A stretch of 16,822 bases of DNA from positions 1 through 16,822 of the forward strand of contig JAJXXT010000125.1 of the NCBI GenBank assembly GCA_021780935.1. Direction: 5' to 3'. The first letter of the stretch is position 1. Every line of letters begins with the position of its first letter. Below the pieces are notes generated by a model. That model was not told where the DNA came from, did not search any database, and worked only from the letters and a program-made list of their open reading frames with translations. The position numbers were made by a program, and so were the translations under genes. Origin of the DNA: Pseudomonadota bacterium (GTDB lineage: Bacteria; Pseudomonadota; Alphaproteobacteria; Acetobacterales; Acetobacteraceae). Positions 8,161-15,300 of this stretch are shown in pieces.

Positions 8161-9158
8161 GCCGCCACACCTTCTTCTGCATCGATGCGCATACCTGCGG
8201 CAATCCGGTCCGCGTCGTCGTCGGCGGCGCGCCGGCGCTGCCCAACGTGGCGATGAGCGAGAAGCGCGCGATCTTCCTGCGCGACCACGACTGGGTGCGC
8301 CGCGCCCTGATGTTCGAGCCGCGCGGCCACGACGTCATGTCGGGATCGATCCTGTATCCGCCGAGCCGCGAAGATTGCGACATCGGTGTCCTCTACATCG
8401 AGGTGAGCGGCTGCCTGCCGATGTGCGGCCACGGCACCATCGGCACCGTCACCGCGGCGATCGAGGCCGGGCTCGTGGTGCCGCGCGAGCCGGGCCGCCT
8501 CGCCATCGAGGCCCCGGCCGGGCGCGTCGTCGTCGAGTATGTCGAGCAGGGGCCGCATGTCGAGCAGGTGCGCCTGTTCAACGTCGCCAGCTACCTGCAC
8601 GCGGCGGACGTCGCGCTCGAGGTTCCCGGCCTCGGCGAGCTCACCATCGACCTCGCCTATGGCGGCAATTATTACGCCATCGTCGAGCCGCAGCCGGCTT
8701 GGCCCGGGCTCGATGCCATGTCGGCCGCCGACATCGTGCGCCTGAGCCCGCTGGTCCGCCGCGCCGCCCAGGCGCGGCTGGCGCCGGTTCATCCCGCCGA
8801 CGCGCGCATCGCCGGCGTCAGCCACGTCATGTGGTGCGACCGCCCGCGCGATGCGCGCGCCAGCGCCCGCAACGCCGTCTTCTATGGCGAGAAGGCGATC
8901 GACCGCTCCCCCTGCGGCACCGGTTCCTCGGCGCGGATGGCGCAGCTCGTCGCTCGCGGCCGGCTCGCCGTCGGCGAGGAGTTCGTGCACGAGAGCATCA
9001 TCGGCACCTTGTTCCACTGCCGTGTCGAATCCCTGGCCATGGTCGGCGACCGCCAGGCCATCCTGCCCAGCGTCGCCGGCTGGGCGCGCGTCATCGGCCA
9101 CAACACCATCTTCGTCGACAGCCGCGATCCGCTCGCCCACGGCTTCCAGCTCGCCTGA
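8157..9158 (+). CDS. lhpA: 4-hydroxyproline 2-epimerase (proline racemase family)
   Basis: This 333-residue cytoplasmic enzyme should interconvert trans-4-hydroxy-L-proline and cis-4-hydroxy-D-proline without a cofactor. Both catalytic cysteines of the family are present: C90 in MCGHGTIG and C253 in DRSPCGTGSSARMA. That makes a true racemase/epimerase rather than a trans-3-hydroxyproline dehydratase, which has lost one of them. Other family segments are visible: FFCIDAHTCGNPVRVV at the start, GGNYYAIV near 169-176, and HESIIGTLFHCRV near 278-290. The ATG at 8157 overlaps the dehydrogenase stop, so the two genes form one translation-coupled unit for hydroxyproline use. The Cys pair and the DadA-like partner favour hydroxyproline over proline as substrate; a direct assay could still show proline racemase activity. 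Confidence 0.9.
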   Translation: MSRHTFFCIDAHTCGNPVRVVVGGAPALPNVAMSEKRAIFLRDHDWVRRALMFEPRGHDVMSGSILYPPSREDCDIGVLYIEVSGCLPMCGHGTIGTVTAAIEAGLVVPREPGRLAIEAPAGRVVVEYVEQGPHVEQVRLFNVASYLHAADVALEVPGLGELTIDLAYGGNYYAIVEPQPAWPGLDAMSAADIVRLSPLVRRAAQARLAPVHPADARIAGVSHVMWCDRPRDARASARNAVFYGEKAIDRSPCGTGSSARMAQLVARGRLAVGEEFVHESIIGTLFHCRVESLAMVGDRQAILPSVAGWARVIGHNTIFVDSRDPLAHGFQLA

Positions 9159-9210
9159 GCGCGGCCGCCGCGGCGATCAGCCGTCCCGGCGCGCCTGCGT
9201 AACGTTCCCC

Positions 9211-9282
9211 GCGCGCCCTGGCGCGACCCTCTCCGCGCGCCCTGGCGCGACCCTCTCCGCGCGCCCTGGCGCGACCCTCTCC
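9211..9282. repeat. Perfect 24-bp tandem repeat, three copies
   Basis: A 24-bp unit starting GCGCGCCCTGG and ending CCCTCTCC is repeated exactly three times (9211-9234, 9235-9258, 9259-9282). A decayed partial copy follows (GCGCACCG). The unit length is a multiple of three, so on the minus strand it reads as repeated GEGRARAR in frame with the LysR remnant to its right. It has no spacers and no dyad like a CRISPR repeat. Replication slippage in decaying DNA is the simplest origin. Confidence 0.9.
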
Positions 9283-9294
9283 GCGCACCGTCCC

Positions 9295-9545
9295 CGCGAC
9301 ATCGGCGCGGTGATCAACGACGCGATCGACCGCGTCCGACGAGTTGCCGATCGCCAGCGAGAAGGGGATGCCCGCGTGCCGCGCCTTCAGGTCCGCGAGG
9401 ACCGGCATCACGTGCGACGCGCTGTCGGCGGCGATGCGCAGATGTCCGCCGAGCAGGGCCGCGGCGCCCGCGCCTCGGCCTCGGCGGCGAACAGCCGTGC
9501 CGTCACCGCGTGCAGGTCCGGCCCGAGCGGCGCCGGCTGTCCGAC
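9295..9545 (-). pseudogene. Remnant of a LysR-type regulator (linker and start of effector domain)
   Basis: Read on the minus strand, one frame gives GPDLHAVTARLFAAEAEA, the linker helix of LysR regulators. A second frame continues as GGHLRIAADSASHVMPVL and then SLAIGNSSDAVDRVVDHRAD, the first part of a LysR substrate-binding domain. The switch of frame near 9460-9475 implies a frameshift. The helix-turn-helix domain is absent, since only about 100 bp remain before phnW. Everything after the first ~60 residues of the effector domain is replaced by the 24-bp repeat. The HLRIAADS and IGNSSD wording resembles the regulators found beside phosphonate genes, which fits the neighbouring phnW-phnA-phnY set. 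It is almost certainly non-functional. Confidence 0.65.
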
Positions 9546-9560
9546 GCCGCTCGCGATCCA

Positions 9561-9652
9561 TGGACGCAGACGACAGGAAGTATGAAGTGATACGATTAGA
9601 AACGGCAGCGCGGCACTGCTAGCCTCCTCATGTATTGTCTGCAGGGCCACGC
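9561..9652 (+). promoter_or_regulatory. AT-richer divergent leader of the phosphonate genes; possible promoter/operator
   Basis: This is the only clearly AT-enriched stretch in the window, sitting between the LysR remnant and phnW as a regulator-target intergenic region would. It contains the interrupted dyad GTAT-N6-ATAC at 9580-9593, similar in shape to LysR-type operator boxes, and TACGAT at 9591-9596 as a possible -10. No good -35 is visible. The assignment rests on position and composition only. Confidence 0.3.
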
Positions 9653-10398
9653 ATGTCCAACCCCACTGCCCCCGCACACGCCATCGCAGCCACCGGCGAT
9701 CCGCTCCTCCTGACCCCCGGCCCGCTGACCAACTCGCGCACGGTGAAGGAGGCCATGCTGCACGACTGGGGCTCGCGCGACGGCGCCTTCGTCGCCATCA
9801 ACCGCGAGGTGCTGGCGTGGCTGCCGGGCGTGGTGCATGCGGCGGCGAGCCACGTCGCGGTGCCGATGCAGGGCTCGGGCAGGTGCGCGGTCGAGGCGAT
9901 GCTGACCGATTTCGCCCCGACCTGTGGCGAGGTGCTGCTGCTGATCGACCGCGCCTGTGGCCACCGCGCCAGAAAGATCCCCGCCATCGCCGCCTCGTCC
10001 AACACGTGCATCGAGCGCGTCCCGGGCCTCGGCTTCGCGCTCTGCCGCCACGAGGCGCTCGCCGCCGCCCGCGGCAACGCCACCACCCTCGTGCCCGACC
10101 CGCACGACCAGTGGGCGGGCCCGCAGCAGACCGGCCACTACCGCTGCGCGCCGCTGCGCTGCAGGCGCCGATCATCGTCACCTTCCGCCTGCCGCGCGCG
10201 CCCGGCATCGCCTTCCACCGCCTCCGCGACGGCCTCGGAGATCGCGGATTCGTCATCTATCCCGGCAAGCTCACGGTCGCCGGCTCGTTTCGCATCGGCT
10301 GCATCGGCCACCTCTTTCCGAGCGACCTGCAGGCCGCCCCCGGTGCGGTGCGCGAGGTGCTGGCCGCGATGAACGTCGCCACCCCCCTCGCTGCCTGA
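9653..10398 (+). pseudogene. phnW: Broken 2-aminoethylphosphonate:pyruvate aminotransferase (phnW)
   Basis: The intact enzyme is a PLP aminotransferase of about 365 residues that makes phosphonoacetaldehyde from 2-aminoethylphosphonate. Here the first ~109 residues follow the family (LLLTPGPLTNSRTVKEAMLH, HVAVPMQGSGRCAVEAML, EVLLLIDRACGHRARKI). The sequence then jumps near 9979 to the PLP-lysine region, skipping roughly 80 residues in frame. In that region the motif normally read as SSNKCIEGVPG is SSNTCIERVPG: the Schiff-base Lys is Thr118 (codon 10004-10006). After DQWAGPQQTGHYR a second deletion and a frame change near 10145-10162 lead to the C-terminal part in another frame (QAPIIVTF, RGFVIYPGKLTVAGSFRIGC). 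Two deletions, a frameshift and loss of the catalytic Lys make function impossible. An alternative TTG start lies at 9635. The phnA start is 11 bp beyond the old stop. Confidence 0.88.
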
Positions 10399-10400
10399 AC

Positions 10401-10412
10401 GGAGCGCCGATG
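10401..10412 (+). promoter_or_regulatory. Shine-Dalgarno GGAG and ATG of phnA
   Basis: GGAG at 10401-10404 lies 5 nt before the ATG at 10410, directly after the stop of the broken phnW. This fixes the start of phnA, although its frame stays open upstream through the phnW remnant. Confidence 0.7.
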
Positions 10413-11663
10413 AACATCCCCGCAAGCAAACCGCGCGAGCTCGTCGTCAACGCCCGCGCCTACCGCTTCCCTGGCGTGCCGACCGTCGTGGTCTGCATCG
10501 ACGGCTCGGCGCCCGGCTACATCGAGTCCGCCATTGCCCGCGGCCTGGCGCCGAATTTCGCGCGCCTGCTGCGCGGCGGCGCCAACCTGCGCGCGCTCTC
10601 GGTGATCCCGAGCTTCACCAATCCCAACAACATCTCGATCGTCACCGGCGCGCCGCCTGCCGTCCACGGCATCGCCGGCAATTATTTCTACGACGCCGGG
10701 ACCGGCCAGGAAGTGATGATGAACGATGCCCGCTTCCTGCGCGCGCCGACCATTCTGTCCGCGTTCCATCGTGCCGGCGCCACGGTTGGCGTCGTCACCG
10801 CCAAGGACAAGCTGCTCACCCTGCTCGCCGACGGGCTCGACATGAGCCAGGGCCGCGCCATTGCCTTCTCCGCCGAGAAGGCGGACCGCGCGACGCGCGG
10901 GGCGAACGGCATCGACGCCGTGCCGGATTTCGTTGCGATGCCGGTTCCCGACGTCTATTCCGCCGGCCTCTCCGAGTTCGTCCTCGCCGCCGGCGTGGCG
11001 ATCCTGAAACGTTACCGCCCCGATCTGATGTATCTCTCCACCACCGACTACGTGCAGCACGCTGCCGCCCCCGGCTCGGAGATGGCCAACGCGTTCTACG
11101 CGATGATGGACCGCTATGTCGGCCTGCTCGACCAGGCCGGCGCGGTGCTCGCGCTGACCGCGGACCACGGCATGAACGCCAAGTCGCGCGCCGATGGCAC
11201 CCCCGACGTTCTTTACCTGCAGGACTGGTTCGACGCGCGCCTGGGTGCCGCGCGCGCCCGCGTCATCCTGCCGATCACCGATCCCTACGTCGCTCATCAC
11301 GGCGCGCTCGGCGGCTTCGCCACCGTCTACCTGCCCGAGGGCACGGACCCGGCTCCGCTGCTCGCCGCCCTCGACGCCACCGCCGGCGTCGAACTCGCCA
11401 TCGACCGCGCGGAGGCGTGCCTGCGCTTCGACCTCCCGCCCGACCGCATCGGCGATGTCGTCGTCGTCGCGGCGCGCAGCGGGGTGCTCGGCAGCACCGC
11501 CAGCCGCCACGACCTCTCGGCGCTCTCCGGCCCGCTGCGCTCGCATGGCGGGCTCAGCGAGCAGACCGTGCCGATGATCGTCAACCGCCGGTTCGCGCCG
11601 CCGCCCGGGCGCAGCCTGCGCAACTTCGACATCTTCGACGTCGCCCTCAACCTGGCGCAGTGA
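10410..11663 (+). CDS. phnA: Phosphonoacetate hydrolase PhnA
   Basis: This 417-residue enzyme of the alkaline-phosphatase superfamily cleaves the C-P bond of phosphonoacetate to acetate and phosphate with a two-metal (usually zinc) centre. All expected metal ligands and the nucleophile are visible: D31 (VVCIDGSAPGY), the Thr nucleophile T70 (SFTNPNNISIVTG), D213 and H217 (TTDYVQHAAAPGSE), D252 and H253 (TADHGMN), and H379 (SHGGLSEQTVPM). Length is normal and the frame is intact from a well-placed Shine-Dalgarno to a TGA at 11661. It lies between the broken phnW and phnY, so it is the only intact enzyme of the 2-aminoethylphosphonate to acetate route here. It could still act on external phosphonoacetate if a transporter exists elsewhere. 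A promoter may remain upstream of phnW; none is obvious just before phnA. Confidence 0.95.
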   Translation: MNIPASKPRELVVNARAYRFPGVPTVVVCIDGSAPGYIESAIARGLAPNFARLLRGGANLRALSVIPSFTNPNNISIVTGAPPAVHGIAGNYFYDAGTGQEVMMNDARFLRAPTILSAFHRAGATVGVVTAKDKLLTLLADGLDMSQGRAIAFSAEKADRATRGANGIDAVPDFVAMPVPDVYSAGLSEFVLAAGVAILKRYRPDLMYLSTTDYVQHAAAPGSEMANAFYAMMDRYVGLLDQAGAVLALTADHGMNAKSRADGTPDVLYLQDWFDARLGAARARVILPITDPYVAHHGALGGFATVYLPEGTDPAPLLAALDATAGVELAIDRAEACLRFDLPPDRIGDVVVVAARSGVLGSTASRHDLSALSGPLRSHGGLSEQTVPMIVNRRFAPPPGRSLRNFDIFDVALNLAQ

Positions 11664-11671
11664 GGCATCGC

Positions 11672-12355
11672 GATGGCCACTGGCATGCCGCCGCGCGCGC
11701 CTTCCGGCCCCGGTTCAGCCGCCACGAGCGCCAGCAGATCCCGCGGCGCACCGCGATGACGTTGCGTGATCGCAAGGAGGAATTCGTCCGCCGCGTCACC
11801 GCCGCAGGCGGCCCCTGCTGGAAGGACTCGCTCTACGAGGCAGGCCGGGCCCGCAAGGTCAATATCCTTTGCTGCCCGGCTCACCACCCTCGATGACGGC
11901 GAAGCCTACGCCTGCGACATCAGCGCGATGGGCCGGCAGCGGCGCATCGGCACCACGCGCGCACCGCTGCTCGGCGTGACCCGCGCCATCACCCCGTTCA
12001 ATCAGCCGCGCAACATCGTGAGCGACAAGCTCGCCCCCGCCATCGCCACTACCGCCGGCTACAGGCGGGTGATCCTCGAGCCGGGCGGCAACGATCCGCT
12101 GATCGTCATGGAGGACGCCGATCTCGCGCGCGCCGCGGACCTCGCCGTCGCCGGCGCCACGCGCAACTCGGGCCAGCGCCGCACCGCGGTCAAGCGCATC
12201 CTCGTCGTCGCCAGCGTCGCTGACGAGGTCGCCCCCCCGCTCCTTCACCCGCGGCGCCGCGCCCGGGCGCTGCCGCCCGCCACCCCGGGGGGGATTGGCC
12301 AACGATGCCGCCTGCGCGATGGTGTGCCGGCCGATCCTCGGCTGATCCGGAGGCC
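11672..12355 (+). pseudogene. phnY: Broken phosphonoacetaldehyde dehydrogenase (phnY)
   Basis: The intact enzyme is an NAD-dependent aldehyde dehydrogenase that oxidises phosphonoacetaldehyde to phosphonoacetate. The remnant starts in one frame (AFRPRFSRHERQQIPRRTA, KEEFVRRVTAAGGPCWKDSL, YEAGRARKV) and changes frame near 11866. It then continues as DDGEAYACDISAMGRQRRI, PLLGVTRAITPFNQPRN and KLAPAIAT. Near 12046-12062 it jumps to AGYRRVILEPGGNDPLIVM, a deletion of roughly 80 residues of the NAD-binding region. The catalytic motif, normally NSGQRCTAVKR, is NSGQRRTAVKR: the active Cys codon is CGC (Arg) at 12180-12182. Homology ends soon after VADEVAPPLL, so about 200 C-terminal residues are missing, as are about 50 at the N-terminus. 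The segment 12245-12355 is not recognisable. The gene cannot be functional. Confidence 0.85.
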
Positions 12356-12361
12356 ATGATG
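12349..12361 (+). promoter_or_regulatory. Shine-Dalgarno GGAGG and ATG of the glutamate dehydrogenase
   Basis: GGAGG at 12349-12353 precedes two adjacent ATG codons at 12356 and 12359. The 5-nt spacing favours 12359; the 12356 ATG would be only 2 nt from the site. Confidence 0.6.
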
Positions 12362-15300
12362 CCCGACCCCACGACGCCACCGCAGGACAGCGCCCGCGCC
12401 GAGTTGCTGCGCGCCGCGACCCAGACGCTGCGCCAGCTCGCCCCCGCGGTGCCGCCGGACGCGGGGCGGCTGCTCGCCTCCCTCTACGCCGGGCTCTCCA
12501 CGGCGGAGCTGGCCGGTGAGACACCGGACATCATCGCCACCGCCACCGCCAGCCTCTGGTCGCTCGCCCAGGATCGCCAGCCAGGCGCGGCGCGGCTGCG
12601 CGTCATCCCCCCCGGCAGCGGCAGCGGCCCGCATGCCGTGGTCGAGATCGTCACCGACGACATGCCGTTCCTCGTCGACAGCGCGCTTGCCGTCCTCACC
12701 AAGTCCGGGCGCGTGGTGCGCAAGCTGCTGCACCCGATCATGCCGATGTGCCGCGACGCCGCCGGCCATCTGCACGGCATCGGCCAGGAGGCGTCGATGC
12801 CTGCCGGCTGCGCCGTGGTGCGCGAGAGCCTGATGCGCATCGAGTGCACCGGCGTCGGCTACACCGCGCGCGAGGAGGGCGACGAATGGGCCGCCCTCGA
12901 GGCGGCGTTGCGCGCGGCGCTGGCCGATGTCCGCGCCGCCACCGAGGACCACGCCGCCATGCTCGCCCTGCTGCGCCGGGCGGAGGCCGAGGTCGCCGCC
13001 GCGCCGCTCGGCGCCGAGGTCGCGCCGGCGCGGGAGTTCCTGCGCTGGCTCACCGACGATAATTTCGTTCTGCTCGGGCATCGACGCCTCGGCATCGGCG
13101 GCGACGGCATCCTCGCCGCGGTGGTCGAGGAAAACCTCGGCCTGCTGCGCAACCCCGCGATCGTCGTGTTCGACACGCTGCACGACCGCGAGGCGATTCC
13201 GCCGGGCATCCGCGCGATCCTCCTCGCGCCCTCGCCGCTCAGTATGGCCAAGGCCAATCTGCGTTCCACTGTGCACCGCCCGCAGCACGGCGACGTGGTG
13301 ATCACGCGCATCTTTGACGCCGCCGGCAACGTCGCCGCCTTCCGCCTGTTCTACGGGCTGTTCGCCGCCACCGCCTACACCCGCAACCCGCGCTCGATCC
13401 CGCTGCTGGCGCAGAAGGTGAACACCATCCTCGCCAATGCCGGCGTCGATCCCGAGAGCCATGACGGGCGCGCCCTGCGGCACGTGCTCGACACCTGGCC
13501 GCGCGACGAGCTGCTGCAGGCGCCGGAGGAGGCGATCCTCGCCGGCGCGCGCTGCGCCCTCGACCTGCGCCTGCGCCCGCGCTCGGCACTGGTGGTGCGC
13601 CAGGATCCGTTCGGCCGCTTCGTCTCGGCGATCGCCTGGCTGCCGCGCGACACCTTCGACACCGCGCTGCGCGAGCGCGTCGGCGGCATGCTCGCGCGCG
13701 CCTATGCCGGCCATCTCGCCGCCTCCTACATCGCGCTCGGCGACGAGCCGCTGGCGCGCGTGAACTACGTCGTCAGCACCACGCCGGGCAGCGTGCCGGT
13801 GGTCGATGTCGAGCTGCTCGAGGTCGCCATTGCCCAGGCCGCGCGCGACTTCCGCGACCGGCTCGGCGAGGCCCTGACCCAGGCGCTGGGCGAAGCGCAG
13901 GCGACCCGTCTGCTCGCGCGCTGGGCCGATGCCTTCCCCGCCGCCTATCGCGACACCGCGAGTGCCGGGCAGGCGGTCGCCGACCTGCTGCTGGCCGAGC
14001 GCGCCGTCGCCAATGGCCGCGCCGCGACCCGGCTCGACCGCCCGTTCGGTTCGGCTGCGGATCGTCTGGTGCTGCGCCTGGTGCAGCCCGGCGGGCCGCT
14101 GCCGCTGGTCGATGCCCTGCCGCTGCTGCAGAGCATCGGCCTGCGCGCGATCGAGGAAGTGCCGCACCATCTCGAGCCCGCCGCCGGCGCGCCGCGCGTC
14201 GTGCTGCACGGCTTCATCGTGCAGACGCAGCAGCCGGTCGACGAGACCGCTTTCCCCGGCCTGCTCGCGGCTCTCGATGCGCTGCTCGACGGTCGGGCCG
14301 AGGCCGACGGCTTCAACCGCCTGGTTCTGCTCGCCGGGCTCGACTGGCGCGAATGCTGGCTGCTGCGCGGCCTCTACCGCTGGCTCAAGCAGGTCGGCTT
14401 CGGCTTCAGCCAGGAGAGCGTCGAGGCGGCGCTGGCGGCGCACGCGCCGGCCGCGCGCGTGCTCATCGACGTCTTCCACGCGGCCTTCGCGCCCACCTCC
14501 CAAGGGCGCGCGCCGGGGGCCGCGCCGGGCGCCGACGCGGCGAGCCTCGATGCGCGCTGGGCCGCCTGCCTCGACGCCGTCGCCAACCCCGACGAGGACC
14601 GCATCCTCAACCGGCTGATGAGCGTGCTGCGCGCGGTCGTGCGCACCAACTACTACGAGGGCAAGCCGTATCTCGCCCTGAAGATCGCGAGTGCTGAAGC
14701 CGGCGACATGCCGCTGCCGCGCCCCTGGCGCGAGATCTTCGTCCATTCCCCGCGCATGGAGGGCTGCCATCTGCGCGCCGGCCCGGTGGCGCGCGGCGGT
14801 ATCCGCTGGTCCGACCGGCGCGAGGATTTCCGGACCGAGATCCTCAGCCTGATGAAGGCGCAACGTTTCAAGAACGTGGTGATCGTTCCGACCGGCGCCA
14901 AGGGCGGCTTCGTGCTGAAGCAGCCGCCCGCGGCGTCCGACCGCGAGGCGTTCATGGCCGAGGGCATCGCCTGCTACCGCATCCTCGTCAACGCCATCCT
15001 CGACCTCGCCGACAACGTCGTGTCCGGCCGCATCGTGACGCCGGCGGACATCGTGCGCCGCGACGGCGACGATCCCTACGTCGTCGTCGCCGCCGACAAG
15101 GGCACCGCGACCTTCAGCGACATCGCCAACGCCATCGCCGAGGAGCGCGATTTCTGGATCGGCGACGCCTTCGCCTCCGGCGGCAGCCACGGCTACGACC
15201 ACAAGGAGATGGCCATCACCGCGCGCGGCGCCTGGGTGATGATCGCGCGGCATTTCGCCGCTCTCGGCCTCGACATCCAGGCCGACCCCTTCACCTGTGT

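Noticed and set aside
9156..9185. Possible terminator after the hydroxyproline epimerase (GC-rich GCGGCCGC-type palindromes)
   Set aside because: Short self-complementary GC runs are expected by chance at this GC content, and there is no clear stem-loop with a T-tract.
9211..9282. CRISPR-like repeat array
   Set aside because: The three units are directly adjacent with no spacers, and no cas genes are present. It is a plain tandem repeat.
9408..9677. Small independent protein on the minus strand before phnW
   Set aside because: Only its middle resembles a LysR linker. The rest is unrelated, so it is part of the regulator remnant rather than a gene.
9957..10409. Extension of the phnA frame into the phnW region as a fusion protein
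   Set aside because: In this frame the residues match neither PhnW nor PhnA. The phnA ATG has its own Shine-Dalgarno and gives normal length.
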